From: Rhodospirillales bacterium
GTDB taxonomy: Bacteria > Pseudomonadota > Alphaproteobacteria > Reyranellales > Reyranellaceae
Length of the DNA stretch: 64,000 nt
Reading direction: 5' to 3'
Assembly: GCA_016185145.1 (NCBI GenBank)
Contig: JACPOB010000067.1
Location: forward strand, 1-64,000
Of this stretch, positions 21,087-31,946 are shown in pieces; position 1 is the first letter of the stretch; each line of letters begins with the position of its first letter. The position numbers and the translations under genes are program-made. Below the pieces are notes generated by a model that had not been told where the DNA came from, searched no databases, and saw only the letters and a program-made list of their open reading frames with translations.

Positions 21087-24000
21087 ATGGCTGGCGACAA
21101 CGGCAGCTCGTTTCCGTTCGCGGCAATTTCCGTAGTGGCGTTGTTCCTGTCGACGACATACCTGGGGCAGCATGCCTTCGAGCTCTGGCGTCAACCTGAT
21201 GCCACGCTCGGCAAGGAACTTCGTCTATCGGAGCCTCCAGTCGAAGCGCGACTGTGGGAGGACCCGCTGGAGGCGCTGAGCCGGCATCGGCAGAAGATGA
21301 AGGAGGCGTGCCGCAAGGACGCCAGCGGGACGCTGAGCGTGGCGGACAAGACCGTCGAGTCGATCTGCCAGATGGGACAACCGATAGAATCCGCCGGCTT
21401 CAAGGCGTTGTTCGAGGCAAGCGCCGGAACCAAGGAGGTGACGCTCATCGCTGCGATGCTTCCCGGCGCAGCCTTGGTCGGAGCCGACGAAGTGCGCCGG
21501 CGATTGCGCTATGCCACGCTGGCAGGCCTCAATGTCGCCGGATATGTTCCCGAGTTCAGCGAGCGCATGCGCCTGCTGCAGATCGATCGCTGCGAGTTTC
21601 TCACGGGTTGTCTTTCGCCAAAGGCAGGCGAAGAGCTGAAGAAGCTTTCGAAAGAGGAGGAGGCGGGGCTCAGGTTGCCCTTGCCGACGGAGATCGTCTT
21701 CGAAACATTGAAGCTGAAGGACGACCCATCGCGGCGCGCGGCAGTTCTTTGGATTGACGATACCATCTTCGGGCAGCGATGGCTGAGCGCACTCGCGAAC
21801 ATGTTCCAGGAGATCAGGCCAGGCGCACCTCGGGTAGAGCTGCGCATCGTCGGTCCTTCGAGCTCGGACTTGCTGGCGAAGGCGTTCGCCGTCGATCTCG
21901 CTCAGCTCGAGCAGGACCCCTTGGGGCCGCCCCCGGCGACATGGGAGGTGCTCACCAATCTGCGTGTGGTCAGCCCTCTCTCCACGGCGCCGGCCGGACA
22001 GATCGTGACCCCCGTCGACACGGAGCGCCCACAGGAACAGACAGCGCCGGTTGGCGCGGAGCAAGGAAAGGCGACCGATGGGGCCGCGGCATGCGAGGAG
22101 CGCGAGAACGGGGGCCGGCGCGTTCGTGATTGCATCGACGAGGCTTTTGCCGAGCGGCTGAACGCGCTTGCCGAACGGTACGGCCTCGAGCCGCTGTCCC
22201 GGAGGCCGTTCTTTGCCCGAACCCTGGGCACGGACGACCTGCTGCTCGAGCGACTCATCGAGGAGCTGGGCGCACGGGGCGTCGTGAACTGCGGCAAGGA
22301 CATGGACGGCAAGCGCATCGTCCTGGTGAGCGAATGGGATTCCATCTACGCCCGCACCTTTGCGGAGACGCTTGCCCTGAAGCTGAAGAAGCTTTGTCCG
22401 ATAGAACTTCAATCGTTCTCGTTCCTGCGCGGGCTCGACGGCGCGACGCTCGAAGGCCTTTCTCCGCAGGCGCGCCGCGGCGGCGACGGCGGCCGTGGCG
22501 ATGCCAAGGGCTCTCCTGTCGAGTGGCCCGAAGGCCGCGGTCAGGCCGACTATGTGCGCCGCCTGGTCGAGGAGATCCTGAAGGACAACCGCAAGAAGTC
22601 GGTGCAGGCTGTGGGCGTCATCGGTTGGGATGTCCACGACAAGCTCATCCTGCTGCAGGCGCTGCGTGATGCCTTTCCCGATCGCGTGCTGTTCACGACC
22701 GATGTCGACGCCCGCCTCACGCACCCCAGCGTCACCCGCTACTCGCGCAACGTCGTCGTTGCGACGAGCTTGCCGCTCAGCGTGCTGACGGTCGAGCCAG
22801 GCACCACGCAACCGGGCATCCCAAAGCCGGTGATCGGCCAGTTCCGCGACGCCTATCAAACGGCGACGTTCCTTGCCGCCTGGTTGGCCGTCGACGGTTC
22901 CGATGCCAAGGCCACCCCGGAGTGCCTGCAAAAAGACGAGCCGGTTGGGCTCAGCTGCAACATCGAATGGGCCGTGTCGCGGCCGACCCTCTTCGAGATC
23001 GGCCGCGAAAGCATGATTGAGCTGCCGCCGAAGGGGGTGGCCAGCGGCGAAGGGGAAAACCGCTGGATGGTCGCCCTCATCGCGTCCGCGGCTTTGGCGG
23101 GTATCGCGGGGATGATCCTGTTTGGCTATCGAGCCCCCGCCATGCGGGAAGCCTGCCTGTGGTGGCAGCCGGCCAGCGCTGCAGCACGCCGCGACCCGCC
23201 CGGACCTACCCATTTCGTTCTCGCCAGCCTGCAGGTGGCGGCGTTGGGATATGCCGCCGCTGTCGTCGCCGAACTCGCGTGGCCGGGCAGGATCGGCGCC
23301 TGGGGTGCGACGACGTTCGCCGTGGCCGCCGGTTTGGGCTTTTCCGCGTTCGTGTTCCCGGGATCGCCGGCCATTCAGGCATTCCGTCCGGCCTTGGGCA
23401 TGAAGGACCGGCGCGCGGCGCGGGCCGCCGCGGCGCCTCAATTCCTGCTGCTCGCCCTGCTGGTTGCTTACGCGTTCTGGCTGATCGTTCCAAACGGCAC
23501 CGGCGACCCGCGTGAGCCATTTGCGCCCCTCAGCGGCATCAGCGCGTGGCCGTCCGAGCTGCTGCGCGTGCTGGCCATCGTGCTCTTTGCGTGGTTTCTG
23601 GACGAAGCGTGGTGCCGCAGCATGAATGCGGCCAAGACGATTCGGCAGACCTATCACCTCGAGATGCCGCAGACGTCCACCGTAGCGCCGAACGTGCTGC
23701 GAGAGCTCACCGTGTGGTTCTGGCGGCCTGAAGTTGCGCGACCGGGACCATGCGTCGACGGGGCCGCGCTGTGGTGCGAGTACGAGAGGCTTTTGACCGG
23801 CCGGACCCGATCCGTGCGGCTGCTGTTCTGGCTGGCCTTGTCGGCAATCCTGATTTTTGTCCTGCCCCTGGTGGTCAACACCTTGTCGGATCACGCCTGG
23901 CCTGAAATACCGGCGCGAGGCGCCTCGGATCGTCAACTCTTCTACTGGACGCTGACCATCAGCGGGGTGGCAGTGCTGGTGCTCATCGTCGTTGTCGGGG

Positions 24001-24647
24001 ATGTCACCATCCTGACCTGGCGCTTTGTCGAAATGCTGAAGATCGGCCGGACGATCTATCCAAAGGACACGATCGCTCACTTCGCGAGAAAGCTGGGGCC
24101 GAATATCGAGGACCAGGCCAGGACGCCGATAGCCGCCGATCCGGGGCAGCGCGAGGCGACGAAGAAAGCCGGCACGGATTGCAGCAACTCCTTGCTGGAC
24201 GACTGGATCGATGTGCGGTTGCTCGCCGAGCACACCGCCGCGATTGATCGCCTGATCGTATATCCCTTCATCCTTGTCGCCTTGCTTGTCGTGGCCCGCA
24301 GCCGCCTCTTCGACAACTGGGACATCGGCGGGGCCGTCCTCATCCTGCTCGTCGTGTACATGCTGTGGTCGATCGCCATGGCGGCGCTGCTCAACCTGAG
24401 CGCCGAGCGTGCCCGCCAAAAGGCTTTGGAGGGGATGGCGGCCGACGAGCTGTGGCTGAAAGGGGCTGGTTCGGACTTCGACAAGATCGCCGAAGCCTTT
24501 CCCGGCCTGCTTGCGGAAGTGAACGCCCTGCGGAAGGGCGCCTTCGCGCCGTTCTTCGAGCAGCCGCTGGTGCAGGCGATCCTGGTCCCGCTCGGCGGCG
24601 CAGGCGGCGTCCAGCTGCTCGACTGGCTGCTGAACGCTCGCGGATAG
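21087..24647 (+). CDS. Very large polytopic membrane protein with tandem binding-protein-like regions, unknown
   Basis: 1186 residues from the ATG at 21087, behind a GGGGG run; an ATG 45 bases earlier is possible. One TM at about 10-27 leads to a 630-residue soluble region. That region has two Rossmann-like halves: the first near 118-262 (VTLIAAMLPGAALVGADEVR, AAVLWIDDTIFGQRW), the second near 411-560 (IVLVSEWDSIYARTF, AVGVIGWDVHDKLILLQAL, LFTTDVDARLTHPS). The second half reads like a type-1 periplasmic-binding-protein fold. Then come nine hydrophobic segments near 660, 709, 735, 784, 824, 911, 950, 1055 and 1080, with polar insertions between. I recognise no enzyme motif. It might be a membrane sensor that binds a small molecule, or part of an unassigned transport or defence system. 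The livG gene follows after 56 bases, so co-transcription with the ABC operon is possible. Confidence 0.65.
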   Translation: MAGDNGSSFPFAAISVVALFLSTTYLGQHAFELWRQPDATLGKELRLSEPPVEARLWEDPLEALSRHRQKMKEACRKDASGTLSVADKTVESICQMGQPIESAGFKALFEASAGTKEVTLIAAMLPGAALVGADEVRRRLRYATLAGLNVAGYVPEFSERMRLLQIDRCEFLTGCLSPKAGEELKKLSKEEEAGLRLPLPTEIVFETLKLKDDPSRRAAVLWIDDTIFGQRWLSALANMFQEIRPGAPRVELRIVGPSSSDLLAKAFAVDLAQLEQDPLGPPPATWEVLTNLRVVSPLSTAPAGQIVTPVDTERPQEQTAPVGAEQGKATDGAAACEERENGGRRVRDCIDEAFAERLNALAERYGLEPLSRRPFFARTLGTDDLLLERLIEELGARGVVNCGKDMDGKRIVLVSEWDSIYARTFAETLALKLKKLCPIELQSFSFLRGLDGATLEGLSPQARRGGDGGRGDAKGSPVEWPEGRGQADYVRRLVEEILKDNRKKSVQAVGVIGWDVHDKLILLQALRDAFPDRVLFTTDVDARLTHPSVTRYSRNVVVATSLPLSVLTVEPGTTQPGIPKPVIGQFRDAYQTATFLAAWLAVDGSDAKATPECLQKDEPVGLSCNIEWAVSRPTLFEIGRESMIELPPKGVASGEGENRWMVALIASAALAGIAGMILFGYRAPAMREACLWWQPASAAARRDPPGPTHFVLASLQVAALGYAAAVVAELAWPGRIGAWGATTFAVAAGLGFSAFVFPGSPAIQAFRPALGMKDRRAARAAAAPQFLLLALLVAYAFWLIVPNGTGDPREPFAPLSGISAWPSELLRVLAIVLFAWFLDEAWCRSMNAAKTIRQTYHLEMPQTSTVAPNVLRELTVWFWRPEVARPGPCVDGAALWCEYERLLTGRTRSVRLLFWLALSAILIFVLPLVVNTLSDHAWPEIPARGASDRQLFYWTLTISGVAVLVLIVVVGDVTILTWRFVEMLKIGRTIYPKDTIAHFARKLGPNIEDQARTPIAADPGQREATKKAGTDCSNSLLDDWIDVRLLAEHTAAIDRLIVYPFILVALLVVARSRLFDNWDIGGAVLILLVVYMLWSIAMAALLNLSAERARQKALEGMAADELWLKGAGSDFDKIAEAFPGLLAEVNALRKGAFAPFFEQPLVQAILVPLGGAGGVQLLDWLLNARG

Positions 24648-24703
24648 CAGGGCCGCCCACACGAGGCTTCGCGTGCCGCCTCCGGATAAGGTATCTAGAG
24701 GCG

Positions 24704-25468
<765 letters not shown>

Positions 25469-25478
25469 GGGTGGCGGC

Positions 25479-26212
<734 letters not shown>

Positions 26213-26228
<16 letters not shown>

Positions 26229-26247
26229 GTCCTATCGGGGGAGAGGA
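26213..26247. repeat. Perfect 17-bp palindrome over the livF stop
   Basis: TCCTCTCCCCCGATAGG (26213-26229), one base, then its exact complement (26231-26247). The livF stop TAG is at 26226-26228. A U-tract is lacking, so it is more likely a mobile palindrome or mRNA-stability element than a terminator; it lies 40 bases upstream of the highly expressed type of gene (the binding protein). Confidence 0.75.
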
Positions 26248-26286
26248 GCTTCTGAAGAATTCGAACAAGGGAACGGGAGACTTCAC

Positions 26287-27480
26287 ATGACCACTATCCG
26301 CATCGGCCGCCGCGCCGCGTTGGCCGCCGGCGTCGCCGCGCTGGCGAGCCCCGCCGTCGTGCGCGCGCAGTCCGATCCGATCAAGCTCGCGACCCTGACG
26401 CCGCTCACGGGCGCCGGCGGCACCTATGGTCCGGTGATGGCCAAGGTGGCGGCCTCGGTGGTCGAGGAGGTCAACAAGGCCGGCGGCGTGCTCGGCCGGC
26501 GGATCGTGCTGGTCAGCGAGGACGACCAGACCAACCCCGAGGCCGGCGTGCGCGCCGCGCGCAAGCTGATCGACGTCGACAAGGTCTCCTGCATCATGGG
26601 CACCTGGGCGTCGTCGGTGACCACCGCCGTGGCGCCGCTCTGCTGGGAGAGCAAGACCTTCCTCTGCACCGTGTCCGGCGCCGATTCGATCACCCAGCTG
26701 CCGCACCTGGGCTACCTGATCCGCACGCAGCCGAACTCGACGCTGCAGGTGACGCGTTCGGGGGAGTTCATGCTGTCGCTGGGCGCCAAGAAGGTCTTCA
26801 CCATGATCCCGCAGACGCCGTTCACCCAGGCGACCTTCGACCTCATGGGCAAGGTGCTGCCCAAGGGCGGGGCGACGCACCAGGGCCTGATCTACGACGA
26901 CAAGAAGACGACCTATCGCACCGAGGTCGACCAGGCGCTGCGCACGCAGCCCGACATGATCTTCGCCGCCGGCTACACGCCCGACACCGTCGTCGTGCTG
27001 AAGGACATCTACCGCGCCGGCTTCAAGGGCAAGGTCATCGGCTTCGGCTACTCCATCAACCAGAAGCTCGTGGACCAGATCGGCCAGCCCGAGGTGGTCG
27101 AGGGCGTCTACACCTATTCGCCATCGCCGGCCGAGGGCAGCACGGCCTACGAGAAGGCCAAGGCGGCTTCCGGCTCGGCCAATCCCGATCCTTACACCTG
27201 CCAGGTCTACGACCATGTCAACCTGGTCCTGCTGGCGATCGCCAACGCCAAGGCGTCGACCGGCGACGCGATCAAGGCGAACATCCGCAAGGCGCAAGGT
27301 GGCGGCAAGGCGGTCGACAATGCCGTCGACGGCATCAAGGCGATCGCGGCCGGCGAGAAGGTCGACTACAACGGGGCGTCCGGTCCCTGCGACTTCGACG
27401 ACATGGGCGACATCCTCGACTGCAAGTTCCGCTACGAGCAGATCAAGGCCGGCAAGTTCACGCTGGTGAAGATTGCTTGA
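26287..27480 (+). CDS. ABC transporter substrate-binding protein, LivK-type
   Basis: 397 residues. The start at 26287 follows AACGGGAGA. The N-terminus (RIGRRAALAAGVAALASPAVVRAQ) is a signal with a twin-arginine-like GRRAAL; cleavage is probably after RAQ. The mature part is a type-1 periplasmic binding protein (Peripla_BP_6): LATLTPLTGAGGTYG, VVEEVNKAGGVLGRRI, VSEDDQTNPEAGVRAARKLI, IMGTWASSVTTAV. It presents an amino acid or related carboxylate to LivHM. Ligand specificity cannot be read from sequence. Confidence 0.93.
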   Translation: MTTIRIGRRAALAAGVAALASPAVVRAQSDPIKLATLTPLTGAGGTYGPVMAKVAASVVEEVNKAGGVLGRRIVLVSEDDQTNPEAGVRAARKLIDVDKVSCIMGTWASSVTTAVAPLCWESKTFLCTVSGADSITQLPHLGYLIRTQPNSTLQVTRSGEFMLSLGAKKVFTMIPQTPFTQATFDLMGKVLPKGGATHQGLIYDDKKTTYRTEVDQALRTQPDMIFAAGYTPDTVVVLKDIYRAGFKGKVIGFGYSINQKLVDQIGQPEVVEGVYTYSPSPAEGSTAYEKAKAASGSANPDPYTCQVYDHVNLVLLAIANAKASTGDAIKANIRKAQGGGKAVDNAVDGIKAIAAGEKVDYNGASGPCDFDDMGDILDCKFRYEQIKAGKFTLVKIA

Positions 27481-27482
27481 AC

Positions 27483-27550
27483 GGAGCGCGGACCTCCAGG
27501 TCCGCATCATGAATCATGAGTCCATGAGCGGACCTGGAGGTCCGCGCTCC
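27483..27550. repeat. REPIN between the binding protein gene and livH
   Basis: Inverted arms GGAGCGCGGACCTCCAGGTC and its complement, each with a 7-bp hairpin GCGGACC/GGTCCGC. This belongs to the subfamily with GGAGC in place of GGACC. The element ends five bases before the livH ATG. Confidence 0.85.
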
Positions 27551-27555
27551 AAGCC

Positions 27556-28413
27556 ATGATCATCCTGCAGGCCCTCGTCAACGGCATCGTGTCGGGCACG
27601 CTTCTCGCCGTGCCCGCCATCGGCTTCACGGCGATGTTCGCCGTGCTGCGCTTCCCCAACTTCTCGGTGTCGGGCATGGCGACGCTCGGCGCCTTCGCGG
27701 GCTATCTCGCCTATGGCGCGGGCCTGCAGATGGCGGGCTCGCTGGTGGTCGCCTTCGCCGTGGCCGGCATGGCCGGTCTCGTCTTCGACAAGGTGGCGCA
27801 CCTGCCGCTGATCAAGCAGGGCGCATTGCCCGCCGCCATCGCCTCGATCGCCACCGGGCTGATCCTGGAGAACGTCGTTCGGCTCGGTTTCGGCAACGAG
27901 CCGCGCGGCTACGACCGGCCGATCGCGCGCGATGTCTTCCTGGGCGAGATCCGCGTCAGCCCCCAGCAGCTCGAGACCATGGGGCTGGCCCTGGTGCTGA
28001 TGCTGCTGGTGTTCGCCGCACTCGCCTTCACCCGGATCGGCAAGGCCATGCGGGCCTCGGCCGACAATCCCGAACTCGCGGCGCTGAAGGGCATCCGGCC
28101 CGAGCGCATCGCCATGCTGGCAAGCTTCGTCGGCATGGGCCTGGTCGGCGTCGGCGGCATGCTGCTGGGACTCGACAGCTCGATCGATCCGCTGACCGGC
28201 ACGCGCATCCTGCTGTCGGTGTTCGCCGCCGCCGTGCTCGGCGGGCTGGGCAGCGTGCCCGGCGCCGTGCTGGGCGCTTTCCTGATCGGCATCGCCGAGG
28301 AACTGTCGGTGCTGGTGGTGGGCTCGCAGTACCGCGCCGCGGTCGGCTTCGTCGCTATCCTCGCCGTGCTGACGCTCCGGCCGCGCGGGCTGCTGGGGGA
28401 GAGGGCGTTTTGA
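27556..28413 (+). CDS. livH: Branched-chain amino-acid-type ABC permease LivH
   Basis: 285 residues with around eight hydrophobic segments. The opening LQALVNGIVSGTLLAVPAIG and the coupling-loop region GKAMRASADNPELAALKGI are typical of LivH. The sequence between the upstream REPIN and the ATG is only AAGCC, so no ordinary Shine-Dalgarno site is present; translation may be inefficient or coupled through the REPIN structure. Confidence 0.95.
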   Translation: MIILQALVNGIVSGTLLAVPAIGFTAMFAVLRFPNFSVSGMATLGAFAGYLAYGAGLQMAGSLVVAFAVAGMAGLVFDKVAHLPLIKQGALPAAIASIATGLILENVVRLGFGNEPRGYDRPIARDVFLGEIRVSPQQLETMGLALVLMLLVFAALAFTRIGKAMRASADNPELAALKGIRPERIAMLASFVGMGLVGVGGMLLGLDSSIDPLTGTRILLSVFAAAVLGGLGSVPGAVLGAFLIGIAEELSVLVVGSQYRAAVGFVAILAVLTLRPRGLLGERAF

Positions 28414-28414
28414 T

Positions 28415-28591
28415 GTTCTTCGGGACCGCGGGCCTCCAACGTGGAATCGACATACGTCGATTCCGCTCACCGCGCTCATGCTCTTCCGGACCGCGAGCCT
28501 CTGGCTCGCTCATAATTCATGAGCGCGCGGGAACGCGCGCGGTCCGGAAGACCATGACCATGAGGCCGGCTGGAAGCCGGCGGTCCGGAAG
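28415..28591. repeat. REP cluster between livH and livM
   Basis: At least three clear REP hairpins plus a damaged one. Stems: GCGAGCC/GGCTCGC (loop TCT), GCGCGCG/CGCGCGC and GCCGGCT/AGCCGGC (loop TCC), delimited by CTTCCGGACC and TCATGA-like boxes. The leftmost unit is interrupted by an ATCGACATACGTCGAT palindrome. The last box, CCGGAAG, abuts the livM start codon directly. Confidence 0.85.
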
Positions 28592-29509
28592 ATGCTGAGC
28601 TACCTTCTCTTCATCGCCACCATCGGCGGCATCTACGGCCTGCTGGCGCTCAGCCTCAATCTGATCTGGGGCGGCGTCGGCATGGTCAATCTCGGCCTGG
28701 CCGGCTTCTTCGCGGTCGGCGCCTATGCCTCGGCGCTGCTGACGACCGTCGGCCATGGTCCGATCGCCGCGGGCTGGCTGATCGCGCTGGTGGCGGGCGG
28801 CGTCGCCGGGCTGGTCGTCACGCTGTCGACCACGCGCCTGCGCGAGGACTATCTCGCCATCGTCACTCTGGGCTTCGCCGAGGCCGTGCGCCTGGTCGCC
28901 GCCAACGAAATCTGGCTGACCCGCGGCAGCGACGGCATCTCCGGCATTCCCGGCCCATGGAAGAGGACGCTCGGCTCCGACTTCAACGCCGTCTACTTCC
29001 TGATCGTAGTTTTGGCGCTGCTGATCGTGTTCTTCGTCATGCGCCGCATCGACCGCTCGCCCTACGGCCGCGCGCTGCGCGCCATCCGCGAGGATGCCCA
29101 GGTGGCCCAGGTCGCCGGCAAGCCGGTGCTGCGCTTCAAGACCGAGGCCTTCGTGCTGTCGGCCGCCATCGCCGGCCTCGCCGGCGCGCTCTACGGCCAC
29201 TTCACCTCGTACATCGCGCCGGACATGTTCTTGCCGCTGATCACCATCTATATCTTCCTGGCGGTCGCCTCCGGCGGCACGGGGCGGCCGGCCGGAGCCC
29301 TGGTCGGCGCCTACCTGGTCATGACGCTGCTCGAATCCTCGCGCTTCTTCGTCGAATGGATTCCGGGCGTCACGGCCGTGCAACGCGCCGCGCTCAAGGA
29401 GCTGTTGATCGCTGCCACGCTGATCGTTGTACTGAGGCTGAAGCCGTCGGGCGTCCTGCCAGAGCGTATTCCAAAGGTGCCTGTTCCGCCCGCGCCGCGA
29501 CCTTCATAG
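28592..29509 (+). CDS. livM: Branched-chain amino-acid-type ABC permease LivM
   Basis: 305 residues with around eight to nine hydrophobic segments. The N-terminus YLLFIATIGGIYGLLALSLN and the loop GRALRAIREDAQVAQVAGKP identify LivM. The ATG at 28592 immediately follows the terminal GGAAG of a REP, so the usual spacing to a ribosome site is absent. The GAF gene follows after nine bases. Confidence 0.95.
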   Translation: MLSYLLFIATIGGIYGLLALSLNLIWGGVGMVNLGLAGFFAVGAYASALLTTVGHGPIAAGWLIALVAGGVAGLVVTLSTTRLREDYLAIVTLGFAEAVRLVAANEIWLTRGSDGISGIPGPWKRTLGSDFNAVYFLIVVLALLIVFFVMRRIDRSPYGRALRAIREDAQVAQVAGKPVLRFKTEAFVLSAAIAGLAGALYGHFTSYIAPDMFLPLITIYIFLAVASGGTGRPAGALVGAYLVMTLLESSRFFVEWIPGVTAVQRAALKELLIAATLIVVLRLKPSGVLPERIPKVPVPPAPRPS

Positions 29510-29518
29510 GAGCAGTTG

Positions 29519-30019
29519 ATGATACCGTTCGAATCCTGCCTGGCGGCGCTGAAGCAGCCGGGCCCGCCCGAGGCCTTGTTCAAGGCGGTCGACAAGGCGC
29601 TGGCCGAGGTGGTCGGCCACAAGCTGTTCACGCTCCTCTACGTCGCGCCCGACGGCAAGAGGGTGAAGCGCCTCTACACCAACATGCCCAAGGAGTATCC
29701 CGTCGGCGGCTACAAGCCCGTGACCGAGAGCGATTGGCACAAGCTGGTGATCGGCCAGCGCCGCGCCTGGGTCGGTTACGACTACGAGGATGTGAAGTGG
29801 GCGTTCTTCGACCACGAGCTGATCCGCTCGCTGGGCTGCGAATCGGCGATCAACCAGCCGGTGGTTTATGCAGGCCGCGTGCTCGGCACCATGAACCTGC
29901 TCGACGCCAAGGGCCACTACAAGGAAACCGACCCGGCCAGGATCGAGCCGTTCGCCGCCCTGATGATCGGCCCGTTCCTTGACGCCATCGCCGCCGATCC
30001 CGATATCGCGAAGAAGTAA
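29519..30019 (+). CDS. GAF-domain protein in the liv operon
   Basis: 166 residues; start ATG at 29519 behind AGGAG. It is essentially a single GAF-like domain: FKAVDKALAEVVGHKLFTLLYV, ESDWHKLVIGQRRAWVGYDY, and INQPVVYAGRVLGTMNLLD. GAF domains bind small molecules, but no output domain is attached. The position between livM and pepF suggests a sensor or accessory of the transported compound. The next gene's ribosome site overlaps its stop. Confidence 0.8.
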   Translation: MIPFESCLAALKQPGPPEALFKAVDKALAEVVGHKLFTLLYVAPDGKRVKRLYTNMPKEYPVGGYKPVTESDWHKLVIGQRRAWVGYDYEDVKWAFFDHELIRSLGCESAINQPVVYAGRVLGTMNLLDAKGHYKETDPARIEPFAALMIGPFLDAIAADPDIAKK

Positions 30020-30030
30020 GGAGCAAGTCG

Positions 30031-31800
30031 ATGACCGCGATGCTGGGCGAACTGCCGACCTGGAAACTCGAAGACCTTTATTCCAGCCCCACGGGCACCG
30101 ACGTCGAGTCCGACCTGAAGCGGGCGGCTGCCGACGCCACGGCGTTCGCCAAGGACTATGAAGGCAAGGTGGCCGGCCTCGATGGCAAGGCGCTGGGGAC
30201 GGCGATCGCCCGTTTCGAAGCGCTGACCGACCTGATGGGGCGGCTCGGCTCCTATGCCCAGCTCTACTATGCGCAAAACATGGCTGATCCCGAACGCGGC
30301 CGCTTCTCGCAGAACGTCTCGGAGGCATTGAACGAGGCCACGGCCAGGCTGGTGTTCTTCCGCCTCGAGATCAATAAGATCGAGGACGGCGATCTCGCGG
30401 CCCGGATGAAGGAGCCGGCGCTCGCCAAGTACGCGCCGTGGCTGCGCGATGTCCGCCTGTTCCGTCCGCACGACCTGTCGGACGAACTCGAGAAGTACAT
30501 CCACGATCAGTCAGTGGTGGGAAGCTCGGCCTGGTCGCGCCTGTTCGACGAGACGATTGCGCGCCTGCGCTATCCCTTCCGTGACGAGGTGCTGACCGAG
30601 CCGCAGATCCTCGACAAGCTCTCCAACAAGGACGCCTCGGTGCGCCACGACGCGGCCAAGTCGTTCGGCAAGGTGCAGGGCGACAACATCGCGGTCTTCT
30701 CGCTGGTCACCAACACCCTGATCAAGGACAAGGAGATCGACGACCGCTGGCGCAAATATCCGCGCCCGCAATCCTTCCGCAACCTCGCCAACGTGGTCGA
30801 GGACGAAGTCGTCGATGCCCTGGTGTCGTCGGTGAAGGCGGCCTATCCGCGGCTCGCGCACCGCTATTACAAGCTCAAGGCCAAGTGGTTCGGCGTCGAC
30901 AGGATGCCGTACTGGGACCGCAATGCGCCGCTCCCCGAGCACGACGATCGGGTGATCCCGTGGGGCGAGGCCGAGAAGATCGTGCTCGATGCCTACCGCG
31001 CCTTTTCTCCGGAGCTGGCCGACGTCGGCCAGAAATTCTTCGGTACCGGCTGGATCGATGCGCCGGCGCGACCGGGCAAGTCACCGGGCGCCTTCGCCCA
31101 TCCGACGGTGCCGTCGGCACATCCCTATCTGCTGCTGAACTACCAGGGCAAGGTGCGCGACGTGATGACCCTGGCGCACGAGCTGGGGCACGGCGTGCAC
31201 CAGGTGCTGGCGGCGCGGCAGGGCGCACTGATGGCCGATACGCCCTTGACCCTCGCTGAGACCGCCTCGGTTTTCGGCGAGATGCTGACCTTCCAGTCGC
31301 TCCTGAAGTCGGCGCCCGACAAGTCGACGCGCAAGGCCATGCTCGCCGGCAAGGTCGAGGACATGCTGAACACCGTGGTGCGCCAGATCGCCTTCTACGA
31401 CTTCGAATCGCGCCTGCACATGGCGCGCCGCCAGGGCGAGCTGACTCCCGAGGCGATCGGCGAGGTCTGGATGGCGGTGCAGAGCGAGAGCCTGGGACCG
31501 GCCTTCACCTTCGACGAGGAGTACCGGCATTACTGGTCCTACATCGGCCACTTCATCCATTCGCCGTTCTACGTCTACGCGTATGCCTTCGGCGACTGCC
31601 TGGTGAACTCGCTCTACGCCGCCTACCAGTCGGGCCAGCCCGACTTCCAGGCCAAGTACCTGGAGATGCTGAAGGCAGGCGGTGTGAAGCGCCACAAGGA
31701 GCTTTTAGCGCCGTTCGGCCTCGACGCCTCCGATCCTGCCTTCTGGGATAAGGGCCTGGGCGTGATCTCCGGTTTCGTCGACGAACTGGAGAAGCTCTAG
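30031..31800 (+). CDS. pepF: Oligoendopeptidase F, M3 metallopeptidase
   Basis: 589 residues, normal for PepF. The zinc site HELGH (H383, E384, H387) is in TLAHELGHGVHQ, with the third ligand Glu in ETASVFGEM about 25 residues later. ARPGKSPGAFAHP and FIHSPFYVYAYAFG are family motifs near the substrate cleft. It cleaves short peptides in the cytoplasm. Its start follows TAAGGAGC, which overlaps the stop of the GAF gene, so it is the last gene of the liv transcription unit. This suggests that the ABC system feeds peptides or amino-acid derivatives to it. Confidence 0.95.
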   Translation: MTAMLGELPTWKLEDLYSSPTGTDVESDLKRAAADATAFAKDYEGKVAGLDGKALGTAIARFEALTDLMGRLGSYAQLYYAQNMADPERGRFSQNVSEALNEATARLVFFRLEINKIEDGDLAARMKEPALAKYAPWLRDVRLFRPHDLSDELEKYIHDQSVVGSSAWSRLFDETIARLRYPFRDEVLTEPQILDKLSNKDASVRHDAAKSFGKVQGDNIAVFSLVTNTLIKDKEIDDRWRKYPRPQSFRNLANVVEDEVVDALVSSVKAAYPRLAHRYYKLKAKWFGVDRMPYWDRNAPLPEHDDRVIPWGEAEKIVLDAYRAFSPELADVGQKFFGTGWIDAPARPGKSPGAFAHPTVPSAHPYLLLNYQGKVRDVMTLAHELGHGVHQVLAARQGALMADTPLTLAETASVFGEMLTFQSLLKSAPDKSTRKAMLAGKVEDMLNTVVRQIAFYDFESRLHMARRQGELTPEAIGEVWMAVQSESLGPAFTFDEEYRHYWSYIGHFIHSPFYVYAYAFGDCLVNSLYAAYQSGQPDFQAKYLEMLKAGGVKRHKELLAPFGLDASDPAFWDKGLGVISGFVDELEKL

Positions 31801-31946
31801 TCTTCCGGGAGCGCGGACCACCAGGTCCGCTCATATTCATACTCTTCCGGACCGCGCGCATCCTGCGCGCTCATGATTCATGAGCGAGCCGGAGGCTCGC
31901 GGTCCGGAAGATCATGAGCGGACCGGAGGTCCGCGCTCCGGCAAGA
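31801..31946. repeat. REP cluster with mixed arms
   Basis: Four REP units in two nested pairs. The inner left hairpin is GCGCGCA/TGCGCGC and the inner right is GCGAGCC/GGCTCGC, so the two arms of one REPIN have different stems. The outer units belong to the GGAGC/GCGGACC subfamily. It lies just after the pepF stop. Confidence 0.85.
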
